This document shows, in pieces, positions 1 to 8,447 of a DNA stretch of 51,038 nucleotides. Position numbers and translations under genes: made by a program. Within the stretch, counting starts at the first letter, position 1. Each line of letters opens with the position of its first letter. Under the pieces are notes generated by a model. The model worked only from the letters and a program-made list of their open reading frames with translations. It was not told the DNA's origin and searched no databases. Source of the DNA: Helicobacteraceae bacterium UBA6016 (lineage in GTDB: Bacteria > Campylobacterota > Campylobacteria > Campylobacterales > UBA6016); the NCBI GenBank assembly GCA_002428055.1, contig DIZY01000119.1:1855-52892 (forward strand), written 5' to 3'.

Positions 1-213
1 GTCATCAAAACTCTTAGAAATTGGGGCGTATATGTGGACGAAGCCTTTTTTCTAGGTGGAGTGGAGAAAAGCAAAGTGCTAAAAGCCTTCAAACCGCATA
101 TCTTCTTCGACGACCAAGACATTCATCTAGATACCGCCTCAAAGTCCGTACCCTCCGGAAAAGTGCCATATCCAAGTGATTCAAAAATGAATAGTAACGG
201 AGATTTAAAATGA
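1..213 (+). CDS. 5'-nucleotidase, C-terminal part (partial)
   Basis: The first reading frame is open from the window edge to a TGA and gives 70 residues. It carries the segment HIFFDDQDIHL followed by VPSGKVPY, which I recognise as the C-terminal end of the cytosolic 5'-nucleotidase family (PF06189, cN-I type). These enzymes dephosphorylate nucleoside monophosphates. The start and most of the catalytic region lie outside the window. The stop overlaps the next start codon (ATGA), so the two genes are probably translated together. The assignment rests on this short tail only. Confidence 0.7.
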   Translation, partial: VIKTLRNWGVYVDEAFFLGGVEKSKVLKAFKPHIFFDDQDIHLDTASKSVPSGKVPYPSDSKMNSNGDLK

Positions 214-410
214 GTAAATTTATCTATCAATATTCCGCAGAGTTAGAGTTTAGCACGAAAAGAGCGGATGGGATATTGGAGTGGGGTGCTAAGATACTGG
301 GTACGGATGAGTATAGAAAAGCCAAAAGCGTAATCGCCAGAAATATGTTTGGGCTAGAAGACGGCACAAAAATATTTCTGATAAGCCTCAATTTTTTGGG
401 CGAAAAATAA
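210..410 (+). CDS. small hypothetical protein, coupled to the 5'-nucleotidase gene
   Basis: A 66-residue protein whose ATG overlaps the stop of the preceding nucleotidase gene by the ATGA pattern, which supports it being real and co-translated. It is soluble-looking, without signal peptide or membrane segment, and of mixed charge (SAELEFSTKRADGILEWG near the start). I do not recognise a family. Its partner suggests a role near nucleotide metabolism, but that is inference from position only. Confidence 0.6.
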   Translation: MSKFIYQYSAELEFSTKRADGILEWGAKILGTDEYRKAKSVIARNMFGLEDGTKIFLISLNFLGEK

Positions 411-423
411 AAAAGGAGTTCAC

Positions 424-783
424 ATGACGCTACACAAACAGATAAACGATATAGAGGCCGTAAGTCAAAAAGCAGGGAAGGGCGTGAGTATGAAAATGCT
501 ACTCTCATCTGACGAGTCGCCGAATTTTGCGATGCGTAACTTTATTATAGAGGTCGGCGGATATATGCCTTTGCATACAAATACGGTGGAACATGAACAG
601 TATGTGCTTAGCGGCAAAGCCAAAGTTCAACTGGCAGATAAAACAGTGGAAGCAAAGGCTGGAGATATTTTGTTGATACCTGCCGGAGTTGCACATAGTT
701 ATGAGACGATAGGCGATGAGGCTTATAGCTTTTTATGTCTGGTTCCGAAGGCTGACGATAAGATAGAGATACTTTCTTGCTAA
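424..783 (+). CDS. small single-domain cupin protein
   Basis: A 119-residue protein preceded by a good ribosome binding site (AAGGAG, 6 nt before ATG). It has the cupin pattern: a first motif around PLHTNTVEHEQYVLSG with candidate metal ligands His and Glu, and a second around GDILLIPAGVAHSYE with the conserved Gly, Pro and His. Small cupins of this size bind a divalent metal and may act as sensors or isomerases; the substrate cannot be told from sequence. It follows the small hypothetical gene by 13 nt and is probably the last gene of that operon, since a hairpin terminator follows directly. Confidence 0.8.
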   Translation: MTLHKQINDIEAVSQKAGKGVSMKMLLSSDESPNFAMRNFIIEVGGYMPLHTNTVEHEQYVLSGKAKVQLADKTVEAKAGDILLIPAGVAHSYETIGDEAYSFLCLVPKADDKIEILSC

Positions 784-789
784 AAAACC

Positions 790-820
790 AAGGTAGCCTT
801 GGCGGTTACCTTTGTATTTG
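790..820 (+). terminator. probable intrinsic terminator after the cupin gene
   Basis: A 9-bp stem (AAGGTAGCC with GGTTACCTT, one G-U pair) around a 5-nt loop, 7 nt after the cupin stop codon, followed by a T-rich stretch. The stem is good but the T-run is interrupted by G. Confidence 0.6.
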
Positions 821-896
821 TATTGGCGTGTATATATTTTCAAGAGAATATACATTATGTTAACCAAATAGTATTTATACTTTTACATACCTCATT

Positions 897-927
897 GAGC
901 CGACTCACAGTTTTGCGAAATCGGCTC
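897..927 (-). terminator. possible terminator or hairpin downstream of trpB
   Basis: GAGCCGA and TCGGCTC form a perfect 7-bp stem with a 17-nt loop, 13 nt beyond the end of trpB on the minus strand. There is no clean T-run after it, so it may only be a 3'-end stabilising hairpin. Confidence 0.4.
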
Positions 928-939
928 CAAGGACTACTA

Positions 940-2157
940 TTAAAACTTTGCGTGAGGCACCGGATAGTTTTCGATTACAAAATCAATATCTTTATCTCCT
1001 CGACCGCTTAGGTTTACAAGAATTGTTTTGTCTTTATCTAGTGTTTTTGCTAGCTTCATAGCAAACGCTACGGCGTGAGCTGATTCAAGTGCGGGGATTA
1101 TTCCCTCCAGCTGAGAGAGCTTATAGAATGCGTCTACGGCTTCGTTATCGTCGCACAAGCCCACTTTTGTTCTTCCGCTCTCTTTGAGATACGCATGCTC
1201 GGGCCCCACAGATGGATAGTCGATGCCTGAGCCGATGGAGTATACCGGAGCCGGTTCGCCGTTTTCGTCTTTTAACATTATGGAGTTAAATCCGTGCATG
1301 ATGCCCTCTTCCCCATATGTCAAGGTCGCCGCATGTTCTCCAAGCTTCTCCCCTCTTCCCAGAGGCTCTACGCCGTAAAGATTTACCTCTTTATCGTCAA
1401 TAAAGCCTGCGAAGATACCCATCGCATTTGAGCCGCCGCCTACACACGCCGCTATATTATCAGGAAGCCTTCCTTCCAGCTCCAAAAACTGCTCTTTTGC
1501 CTCAAAACCGATAACCGACTGAAAATCCCTAACCATCATAGGAAACGGATGTGGACCGACGACGGAGCCGATGCAGTAAATAGAGTTTTCAGGGTCTTTG
1601 ACATACGCCTCAAATGCCGAATCTACGGCTTCTTTGAGCGTTTTTAGCCCGTGTGTAGCGGGCACTACTTTTGCGCCGAGAATTTTCATTCTGACTACAT
1701 TTGGATGTTCTTTTGCGATGTCTACTTCGCCCATGTGTATCTCACACTCAAGCCCGAAATATGCCGCCGCAGTAGCTAGGGCGACACCGTGCTGCCCTGC
1801 CCCCGTCTCTGCGATAACTTTCTTTTTGCCAAGATGTTTTGCAAGGATAACTTCCGCCATGCAGTGATTTAGCTTGTGCGCGCCGGTATGATTGAGGTCT
1901 TCTCGTTTTAGATATATTTTTGCTCCACCGCAATACTCTGTTAGGTTTTTGGCGAAAGAAATCGGAGTTGGACGACCTTGATAATGCTTTCTGACATATT
2001 TGAGTTCATTGATAAATGCGGGAGAATTTTTGAGTTCTTGATACGCCTCGGCGATTTCGGCAAACGGCTTTTCCAAAACAGGAGGAATATATGCGCCTCC
2101 GAATTTACCGAAATATCCGTTTTTGTCAGGATGCGACTCTAGGTAGGTTGTTGCCAT
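940..2157 (-). CDS. trpB: tryptophan synthase beta chain
   Basis: A 405-residue protein of normal TrpB1 length. It converts indole and serine to tryptophan with pyridoxal phosphate. The PLP lysine lies in HTGAHKLNHCM (Lys95), and the phosphate-binding loop GGGSNAMG and the N-terminal GKFGGAYIPPVLE signature are intact. ATG start with the sequence beginning MATTYLESHPDKNGYFGKFG. No trpA or other trp gene is adjacent, so it is not in a classic trp operon here; a second, operon-borne trpB elsewhere in the genome is possible. The flanking genes are not related to tryptophan. Confidence 0.95.
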   Translation of the reverse strand: MATTYLESHPDKNGYFGKFGGAYIPPVLEKPFAEIAEAYQELKNSPAFINELKYVRKHYQGRPTPISFAKNLTEYCGGAKIYLKREDLNHTGAHKLNHCMAEVILAKHLGKKKVIAETGAGQHGVALATAAAYFGLECEIHMGEVDIAKEHPNVVRMKILGAKVVPATHGLKTLKEAVDSAFEAYVKDPENSIYCIGSVVGPHPFPMMVRDFQSVIGFEAKEQFLELEGRLPDNIAACVGGGSNAMGIFAGFIDDKEVNLYGVEPLGRGEKLGEHAATLTYGEEGIMHGFNSIMLKDENGEPAPVYSIGSGIDYPSVGPEHAYLKESGRTKVGLCDDNEAVDAFYKLSQLEGIIPALESAHAVAFAMKLAKTLDKDKTILVNLSGRGDKDIDFVIENYPVPHAKF

Positions 2158-2207
2158 ATATTTTCTCCCAAACTGTGTAATTTGCGGTTATTATATAGAA
2201 AATACGA

Positions 2208-2274
2208 AATTTTTTTCTATATTTTTTTGTTATACTCCATAAATATCAGCCGATACATTACAGCGGAGGAAAGC
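2208..2274 (+). promoter_or_regulatory. promoter and ribosome binding site deciding the HD-GYP start
   Basis: An AT-rich stretch holds a TATACT -10 hexamer at 2231-2236 with T-rich DNA upstream, the usual sigma-70 layout in Campylobacterota. GGAGGA at 2265-2270 stands 4 nt before the GTG at 2275. The longer reading frame from 2182 would run through this promoter, so it is unlikely to be translated. Confidence 0.6.
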
Positions 2275-3939
2275 GTGCCATATAAAGAAAATAGCTTCTC
2301 GGAAAACAAGGAAGTCAACGACTTTGTGCACCGCGTACTGGCAGAAGTGCACACATTTGCCCAAAAGCAAGCCGACCACATCCAAAGACTAAACGAGATA
2401 GGTGCGGCGCTCTCAGCAGAAAACAATCTAGCAAAACTCTTAGAAATGATACTTACAGAGGCAAAGAACTTCACAAATGCCGACGGTGGAACGCTGTATA
2501 TGATGACCGATGATGAACAGCATCTAAAGTTTACGGTCGTCGAAACCGACTCTTTGGGTATCAAAATGGGCGGAACTATGGGTGAGATTACATGGCCTCC
2601 CCTGCCGCTATACAAAGATGATGGCGCTCAAAATAGAGAGATGGTCGCCGCTCTTTGTGCATTAGAGGGCAAGCTTATCAATATTGAAGATGTATACACC
2701 GCCGCCGGATTTAACTTTGAGGGAACAAAAAAGTTCGACCAAGGCACGGGCTATCACTCAAAATCGATGCTTGTTATACCGATGAAAAACTACGAAAACG
2801 AAGTAATCGGAGTTTGTCAACTGCTGAATAGAAAAGACCCGCAAACAGGCGAGGTAACACACTTCTCAAAAGACGACGAAAAATCCACTACATCCCTCGC
2901 CTCTCAGGCTGCAGTCGCCATCACAAACGCAAAGCTGATTAACGACCTCAGAAACCTCCTCGAATCATTCATCAAAAGCATCGCTTCCGCAATCGATGCC
3001 AAATCGCCGTACACGGGCGGTCATGTTAGAAAAGTTGCGGAAATCACGATGATGGTGGCAGATGCTCTTAATAATGCAAATGACGGGGGTTATAAAGAGG
3101 TCAAATACGGATTTGATCAGCTAAATGAACTTCGTATTGCAGCCCTTATGCATGATGTGGGGAAAATTACTACTCCGGAGTATGTGGTCGATAAATCTAC
3201 AAAGCTTGAGACGGTATATGACCGTATAGGGGTTATTAAAACCCGTTTTGAGGTGCTTAAACGGGATTATAGGATAGAGTTTTTGGAGAAAAAACAGGCT
3301 TTGGAAAAAGAGGGTAAAAGTGACGAAATAGCCTTTTTGGAGGCTGAATATGAGAGTCAAATAGCGATACTAGATGATGACATAAGCTTTTTAGAGGTTG
3401 CCAACATCGGCGGCGAATTTATGGCGGATGAAAAAATAGCAAGAGTCCATTCGATAGCAGAAAAAAAATGGAACGAGTGTGGCATCGAAAAACCGCTTCT
3501 TAGCGAAGATGAGGTCATGAATATCACAATTCGAAAAGGCACACTAACCGAGGATGAGAGACAAAAGATAAACGACCACGCCAGAATGAGCAAAGAGATG
3601 CTAGATCAGCTGCCATTTCCAAAAAAACTTCGCCGTGTGCCGGAGATAGCCGGAAGTCACCACGAAAAGCTAAACGGCAAAGGCTACCCACAAGGACTTA
3701 CCGCAGAACAGTTAAGCCTAGAATCCAGAATACTAGCTCTTGCCGACATATTTGAAGCGCTTACCGCCTCAGACCGTCCATATAAAGACGCCAAAAAACT
3801 AAGCGAAGTAGCAAAAATAATTGGTTTCATGGTTAAGGATGGAGAGTTGGATGGAGAGTTGGTCAAATTCTTTTATGAGCAGAAGCTTCATATGGAGTAT
3901 GGAGAAAAAGAGCTAAAACCGGAACAAATCGACATCTAA
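2275..3939 (+). CDS. GAF and HD-GYP domain protein (predicted c-di-GMP phosphodiesterase)
   Basis: About 554 residues from the GTG start. An N-terminal GAF sensor domain covers roughly residues 35-225 (GTLYMMTDDEQHLKFTVVE; later SMLVIPMKNYENEVIGVCQLLN). An HD-GYP domain follows: SPYTGGHVRKVAEI, the HD pair in MHDVGKITTPEYV, and the signature HHEKLNGKGYPQGL. HD-GYP proteins hydrolyse cyclic di-GMP to GMP. Between the HD and GYP motifs lies a charged insertion of about 100 residues (DRIGVIKTRFEVLKRDYRIE and onward), longer than in the minimal domain and typical of GAF-linked versions. No membrane segment is seen. It stands beside the c-di-GMP-related Sia-like operon, convergent with it, so the two may act on the same pool. 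Confidence 0.85.
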   Translation: MPYKENSFSENKEVNDFVHRVLAEVHTFAQKQADHIQRLNEIGAALSAENNLAKLLEMILTEAKNFTNADGGTLYMMTDDEQHLKFTVVETDSLGIKMGGTMGEITWPPLPLYKDDGAQNREMVAALCALEGKLINIEDVYTAAGFNFEGTKKFDQGTGYHSKSMLVIPMKNYENEVIGVCQLLNRKDPQTGEVTHFSKDDEKSTTSLASQAAVAITNAKLINDLRNLLESFIKSIASAIDAKSPYTGGHVRKVAEITMMVADALNNANDGGYKEVKYGFDQLNELRIAALMHDVGKITTPEYVVDKSTKLETVYDRIGVIKTRFEVLKRDYRIEFLEKKQALEKEGKSDEIAFLEAEYESQIAILDDDISFLEVANIGGEFMADEKIARVHSIAEKKWNECGIEKPLLSEDEVMNITIRKGTLTEDERQKINDHARMSKEMLDQLPFPKKLRRVPEIAGSHHEKLNGKGYPQGLTAEQLSLESRILALADIFEALTASDRPYKDAKKLSEVAKIIGFMVKDGELDGELVKFFYEQKLHMEYGEKELKPEQIDI

Positions 3940-3949
3940 AAAGTACTTG

Positions 3950-3978
3950 TTTGCACAGGCCGACAAGACCCGTGCAAA
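3950..3978. terminator. possible shared terminator between convergent genes
   Basis: TTTGCAC and GTGCAAA pair perfectly (7 bp) around a 15-nt loop in the 47-nt gap between the HD-GYP gene and the phosphatase gene, which converge here. A-rich and T-rich flanks would let it work in both directions. Confidence 0.5.
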
Positions 3979-3986
3979 AGGTTTTG

Positions 3987-5825
3987 CTACAGCGGTCTAA
4001 AGCCTATAAGTGTCATATCATCTCTTCTAGGCTCCCCTGCCCTATACTCCATCAGCGCTTCTTCTATTCGAGCCATTTGCTCATTCATATTTAGGCTTTG
4101 ATTTTGCAGAATAATATCTCCAAGCCTTTTGCGTCCGAGTAGTCTTTTTGGTGCGCCGCCCATATGGTCAGGAATACCGTCTGTAAGCATATAAAACGAC
4201 ATCCCCGCCTCTACTTTTATCGTATGGTTTTCAAACGGATTTTTCGGTCTTATGCTTCTATATCCTAGGCTTGCTCTAGTGGGTCTAATCTCTTCAAGCG
4301 AGCCGTTTTTGACATAGATAAGCGGTAGATTGGCGCCTGCGTATGTTAAGGTTTGCGTATCTGTTTCGTAGACGCAGATAGCACAGTCCAGTCCGTCGTC
4401 GGAGTCGGTATCCGGATAGTCTTGTCGAAGCTTTGTTCGCACTCTTTCATCAATAGCCGATAGAAGTTCGGACGGGTTGCTTATTTTTAGATCATGAATA
4501 GCCCTATGAAGCGCCGCAGAGGCAACCATAGTCATAAATGCGCCCGGTACCCCGTGCCCTGTGCAGTCTATAACTACTATAAAGCATTTATTATCTCGCC
4601 TTTCAATCCAAAAATAATCGCCGCCGACAACATGCAAAGGCTCCCAGCATACGAAAATATCTGCTATTGCACCGTCTAGCGCATGTTTGTCCGGCAAGGA
4701 GGCCTCTTGTATTTTTCTGGCATACCCTATACTCTCCATAACGAGAGAGTTTGCATGATCCAGTTTTGCGTGCGCTTCATCCAAAGCGGCCTTTTCTTTT
4801 TGAAGCTGTAACTGCTGCGCCCTCACCTGTCTTAACGAGCCTATTAGATGCGCCATAAATGCAAGAACTATTAGTATAACAAACCAATATTTTTTTAGCA
4901 CATCCGTTAAATTGAACTTTCCTAAATCCTTGTACGGTCCTATCTTTAAATCTCTGTAAAGCTCATGCACTGGATTGTAGTCTGCCGGAACAGACCACCC
5001 TTTTATTTTTGCCGCTTTTGCTGCTGTGCTGTCTTCCGGCATCTCAAGCAGGGCGATGGCTACAAACTGAGCCAGCTGCTCATCCGTGTCTTTTAACTTG
5101 CTAAATGGCCACTCCGGATAGAGTCTTGTGCTCCTCAAATACGGAAATTTTTTATCGGCGCCTTGCGAATTTAGAATTTTGATATTTTTGAGCTCTATCT
5201 TGCCCTCTTTCGCCATTCTCTCCAATATATCAGTTCTTATAGCCCCTGCGTCACCCTCGCCTTTTAATACTCCAAGCACCACTTTTTCATGGTCGCCCAG
5301 CGTTTTTACCGTCAAATCACTTTCTGCATCTATGCCTGCATCTTTCATCTCTCTAAGCTGCATTAGCCAGCCGCCGAATGATGTTTTATCTACGGACAAT
5401 AGTGTTTTGCCTTTCAGCTCTTCCAAGGTTTTTATTTTGCTGTCCGCTTTTGTCAAAAATACGCCGCCGAAACGATTGCATAAGCAGCCGTCTGGACCAT
5501 GGTTTGTTAGTGTGGCTATACGGCTGATACCGTACGATGCTTCAAGCTCTATATATTGCCCGGTGTTTACTACGACAAAATCAACTTCTTTTTTGCCGAC
5601 GGCATCGTATAGTTTTTTAAAATCAAGAGGTACAAGCTCAAATTTGTATCCGGCAATGCTTTCGCTTAGATAATTCATCGTCGGTTGCCACATTGTTTTG
5701 GCTACTGCCTCGCCCCTGTGTGCCAATACGCCTATCTTGACGGTCTTTACATCCGCAAAAAGCGTTGCCGTAAAAATAGAAAAAACAAAAATTGCGCTAA
5801 ATAACCTCTTTATAAACAATAACAC
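3987..5825 (-). CDS. PhnD-like sensor fused to a SpoIIE/PP2C-type serine/threonine phosphatase
   Basis: About 612 residues. A signal/anchor segment (LFSAIFVFSIFTATLFA) leads into a periplasmic PhnD-like phosphate/phosphonate-binding domain (VKIGVLAHRGEAVAKTMWQP to about residue 300). A transmembrane helix (FVILIVLAFMAHLIGSL) and a coiled coil follow, then a SpoIIE phosphatase domain with GGDYFWIE, DCTGHGVPGAFMT, LTDGIPDHMG and RRDDMTLIGF, holding the metal-binding Asp residues. I chose the GTG at 5825 because GAGGAGGA lies 7 nt upstream; an ATG at 5852 would lack this site. It overlaps the upstream cyclase gene by 29 nt. By position it replaces SiaA, the PP2C phosphatase that dephosphorylates SiaC in Pseudomonas. 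What the sensor domain binds is unknown. Confidence 0.85.
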   Translation of the reverse strand: MLLFIKRLFSAIFVFSIFTATLFADVKTVKIGVLAHRGEAVAKTMWQPTMNYLSESIAGYKFELVPLDFKKLYDAVGKKEVDFVVVNTGQYIELEASYGISRIATLTNHGPDGCLCNRFGGVFLTKADSKIKTLEELKGKTLLSVDKTSFGGWLMQLREMKDAGIDAESDLTVKTLGDHEKVVLGVLKGEGDAGAIRTDILERMAKEGKIELKNIKILNSQGADKKFPYLRSTRLYPEWPFSKLKDTDEQLAQFVAIALLEMPEDSTAAKAAKIKGWSVPADYNPVHELYRDLKIGPYKDLGKFNLTDVLKKYWFVILIVLAFMAHLIGSLRQVRAQQLQLQKEKAALDEAHAKLDHANSLVMESIGYARKIQEASLPDKHALDGAIADIFVCWEPLHVVGGDYFWIERRDNKCFIVVIDCTGHGVPGAFMTMVASAALHRAIHDLKISNPSELLSAIDERVRTKLRQDYPDTDSDDGLDCAICVYETDTQTLTYAGANLPLIYVKNGSLEEIRPTRASLGYRSIRPKNPFENHTIKVEAGMSFYMLTDGIPDHMGGAPKRLLGRKRLGDIILQNQSLNMNEQMARIEEALMEYRAGEPRRDDMTLIGFRPL

Positions 5826-6646
5826 TATTTCTTCCTCCTCTTTTTGCTTCATAAAGAGCGTTATCCGCCTTTATCATGATTTGCTCAAACGAGCTGTCCG
5901 TATCAACGGCGCTATAAGCCCCTATGCTAACCGTAACCTTTAGAGATAAACCAAAATCCTCTATCAAAAACTCTTTGGCTTCTACATTTTTTCTGATTCT
6001 CTCTGCAACCTCAAAAGCTTCGTTACTCTGTGACTCAGGCATTATTACGACAAACTCCTCACCGCCTATGCGCCCCAAAATATCCGTCGTGCGGATGGAC
6101 TCTTGGCAGATTGTCGTAAAACATTTAAGAGCGGTGTCCCCTGCCGCATGTCCGTGCGTATCGTTGATATTTTTGAAATGGTCTATGTCAAGCATCAAAA
6201 TACACAGTGGGCGTTTGGTGCGTAAAAATCGTTTAATTTCATTTTCGCCAAACTCTATTAGTTGGCGTCTAGTATATACCCCTGTTAGGGCGTCGGTCGT
6301 AGCTATCGCTCTTAGCTCCGCCTCTAGTAGTTTTTTTTTGTTTTATCTCTTCTTCGAGGGCAGCGTTTAGTTCGGCAAGTCTCGTTGCTTGCTCTTCAAG
6401 TCTACTATTTGCCCCTTGCAGTTCGATAGTAATATTTCTAAGTTGTCCTTGTTGGCGGTCGCTTAGTCTGATTAGTCGTTGTTGCTCTCTAAAACTTCTG
6501 CGGTAGCCGATTGCTAAGCTTTGCATATTTTCGTGCACTAGCTTTGCATGTTCGTCAAAACTGCTTGCAAGCTCTTCGGCTTGTTTGATTACCCTCTCTT
6601 CATTGTCAAAGATACTAAAATCGTTAGATTTTGCATCATTAAGCAT
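5797..6646 (-). pseudogene. diguanylate cyclase (SiaD-like), split by a frameshift
   Basis: Two reading frames form one protein. The upstream part (6646 to about 6330) encodes a coiled coil ending EEEIKQKK. The downstream part continues in another frame as LLEAELRAIATTDALTGVY, then MLDIDHFKNINDTHGHAAGD and RIGGEEFVVIMPES. Together they make a complete coiled-coil plus GGDEF protein of about 282 residues with an intact GGEEF active site. The break is at a run of nine T on the plus strand (6331-6339, A9 in the gene); eight or eleven would restore the frame. This may be a sequencing or assembly error, a phase-variable tract, or slippage. It lies between siaC-like and phosphatase genes, as expected for SiaD, which makes c-di-GMP when bound by unphosphorylated SiaC. 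Confidence 0.85.
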
Positions 6647-6648
6647 GT

Positions 6649-7035
6649 TTAGCCTAGCAGACAGAGATTGAAAGTAGCGTGTTCCATATCGGAGGCAAAA
6701 TCTTCGCCAAACTCTAGCATCGTATCGTCATCCTCGTTGTAATGCCAATTGATAACCGTTTTTTTACCCATATTTTCGGCGGCGTCTTCTAGGAGCTGAA
6801 AAAGATTCATCAACACTTTTGCGCTGGAGCTATTAAAATAAGCAAACTCCACATCAAATACAACCAGAGCGTCAAATTCGCTTGCCAAAAACTCCTCTAG
6901 CGCTTGATGTAGCGGTCCAAAAAAGGCGGATGCATCTTCCGGATACGACTCCCCTTTCATACTAAACACACCGCTTTCAAAATCAAACAAAACAGCGGGC
7001 GTTCTATCGGTCGCTTCTCTTACGATTTTTTCCAT
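6649..7035 (-). CDS. siaC: SiaC-like regulatory phosphoprotein (DUF1987)
   Basis: A 128-residue protein that I recognise as the DUF1987/SiaC family: AVLFDFESGVFSMKGESYPEDA near the start, DVEFAYFNSSSAKVLMNLFQLL in the middle, and TVINWHYNEDDDTMLEFGEDF near the end. In Pseudomonas aeruginosa, SiaC switches the diguanylate cyclase SiaD on when it is not phosphorylated; SiaB phosphorylates it on a threonine and SiaA removes the phosphate. Here the equivalent loop seems to read FNSSS (residues 67-71), so the acceptor may be serine. It is followed 2 nt later by the cyclase gene. Confidence 0.85.
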   Translation of the reverse strand: MEKIVREATDRTPAVLFDFESGVFSMKGESYPEDASAFFGPLHQALEEFLASEFDALVVFDVEFAYFNSSSAKVLMNLFQLLEDAAENMGKKTVINWHYNEDDDTMLEFGEDFASDMEHATFNLCLLG

Positions 7036-7050
7036 ATTCCCCCCCCCTCT

Positions 7051-7605
7051 TTAAATGTATGCTTTTAAGCAAAAAAATGTCGTATCGCCGTCTATCATCG
7101 GCTCAAAATCAAATTCAATAGGCTCACTCGCTCTTTTGGCTATCTCAATAATGCCGATAGTAGCGCCCTTACTTTGTTCCTCCGGCGGCTCTTTTAGTTT
7201 TTCTCTATAGTATGCTTTAAGTCCCTCTTTATCGAGGCCTCTTACAATTTCAAGCCTCTGTCTTAAGAGCTCCACATCGGAGTTATCTACCGTATTTGAG
7301 CAGACAACAAAAAATTTATCACCCTCATATCCGACCGTTATCGTACCGCTTCCAAGTTCCACTTTTGTAGGTATTTCGCCCTCCACTCTCTCGGCGGAGT
7401 AGCGGATAATGTTTTGAACCTGTTCTACGAATACGGAAAATACTTTTTTTGTCGTATTTGGATCCGTAGCGTCAAGCGTCATTTTTTGTTTTAATGATTC
7501 GCCTAGGGCAAATAGTATGCCATCAGATACGAAACCGCTAAAAGAAAACATAATTCCTTTTTCATCAAGCGATTTTTTAAAATTGTAATACTCTTTCGCA
7601 AGCAT
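7051..7605 (-). CDS. siaB: SiaB-like protein kinase (DUF6272)
   Basis: A 184-residue soluble protein starting MLAKEYYNFKKSLDEKGIMF, with the FVEQVQNIIRYSAE segment that resembles the N-box of the GHKL/HATPase fold. It is the expected size and position for SiaB, the kinase that phosphorylates SiaC. An AAAGG-type ribosome binding site precedes the ATG and a TATAAT-like -10 element (TTTTAATATAATCTC on the minus strand) lies about 40 nt upstream, so this is probably the first gene of the siaB-siaC-cyclase-phosphatase operon. The family call rests on pattern and neighbours. Confidence 0.8.
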   Translation of the reverse strand: MLAKEYYNFKKSLDEKGIMFSFSGFVSDGILFALGESLKQKMTLDATDPNTTKKVFSVFVEQVQNIIRYSAERVEGEIPTKVELGSGTITVGYEGDKFFVVCSNTVDNSDVELLRQRLEIVRGLDKEGLKAYYREKLKEPPEEQSKGATIGIIEIAKRASEPIEFDFEPMIDGDTTFFCLKAYI

Positions 7606-7650
7606 ATTTTTGACCTTTATATGGTTGTAATACGAGATTATATTAAAATC

Positions 7651-7712
7651 AAGTCACTTTATGCTCGCCGATATATCTATATTATCACCGTTATTTAGTG
7701 ACTTTGGTCACT
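7651..7712. promoter_or_regulatory. candidate operator between the sia-like operon and the response regulator gene
   Basis: AGTGAC-TTTG-GTCACT (7697-7712) is a perfect inverted repeat, and a half site AAGTCACTTT stands at 7651-7660. Both lie between the divergent siaB-like and OmpR-type regulator genes. This spacing fits autoregulation by a winged-helix response regulator, but that is inference. Confidence 0.4.
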
Positions 7713-7766
7713 TTTTGAGGTTTTTTTCGCTATATTTTGCAACTAAAAATAAAAAGAGTATCTAGG

Positions 7767-8447
7767 GTGATTCAATTTAAAAAATATACTATTCTTGTGG
7801 TGGAAGATGATGAGCTCATTAGGGAGTCGTTTGTTAGATGCTTGGGCATGCTTTTTAGGGAGGTTTATATAGCCTCAAGCGCCGAGGACGGACTAAAAGA
7901 GTGGAATAGACGGCTACCGGATATAATTATTACTGATATTTATCTCCCAAAAATGAGCGGGATAGAGCTGGTAAAACTGATTAGAGAACAGGATTTGAAA
8001 ATTCCTATTTTGTTTATGAGCGCCCATAGTGACCCACAGACATTTATGAAGACAATCCCTGTAAGCGCCGATGGATATATGATTAAGCCTTTTACATTTG
8101 AGGGTTGTTTGGATAGTTTGCAAAAATGCGTCCAAAAGTTAGAGCAAAAAACATCCGATGATATATTCCTAAAAGGCGGCGCAAAAGTAAATTTATCGAC
8201 AAAAATAGTTACGATAGAAAATAAAACGAGCAAGCTTACCCCGCAGGAGTCGAGACTGCTATCGCTGTTTCTCAAATCTCAAGATACGACGCTGCATCAA
8301 GAGAGTATAATAAACACCCTCTGGGGCGGTGAGCAGATAAGCCCGAGCGCCATAAAAAATTTACTTCTAAAGATGCGTAAAAAGCTTGGAACAGATGCCA
8401 TAGATACGCTAGTGGGGCATGGATATAAGCTTAATGTAATCCACTAA
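7767..8447 (+). CDS. OmpR-family response regulator
   Basis: About 226 residues. The receiver domain (VVEDDELIRESF, phospho-acceptor Asp in IIITDIYLPKMSG, and the lysine in YMIKPF) is followed by a C-terminal winged-helix domain (LTPQESRLLSLFLKSQD to DTLVGHGYKLNVI). I placed the start at GTG 7767, close after AGAG/AGG; a TTG at 7737 would extend it by 10 residues with no clear ribosome binding site. It converges on, and overlaps by 17 nt, the large sensor kinase gene, which is its likely partner. It is divergent from the sia-like operon. Confidence 0.85.
   Translation: MIQFKKYTILVVEDDELIRESFVRCLGMLFREVYIASSAEDGLKEWNRRLPDIIITDIYLPKMSGIELVKLIREQDLKIPILFMSAHSDPQTFMKTIPVSADGYMIKPFTFEGCLDSLQKCVQKLEQKTSDDIFLKGGAKVNLSTKIVTIENKTSKLTPQESRLLSLFLKSQDTTLHQESIINTLWGGEQISPSAIKNLLLKMRKKLGTDAIDTLVGHGYKLNVIH

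Noticed and set aside
2182..2274. 31-residue N-terminal extension of the HD-GYP protein
   Set aside because: It would be coded by the promoter region; the GTG at 2275 has a clear GGAGGA site and the extension has low-complexity hydrophobic sequence.
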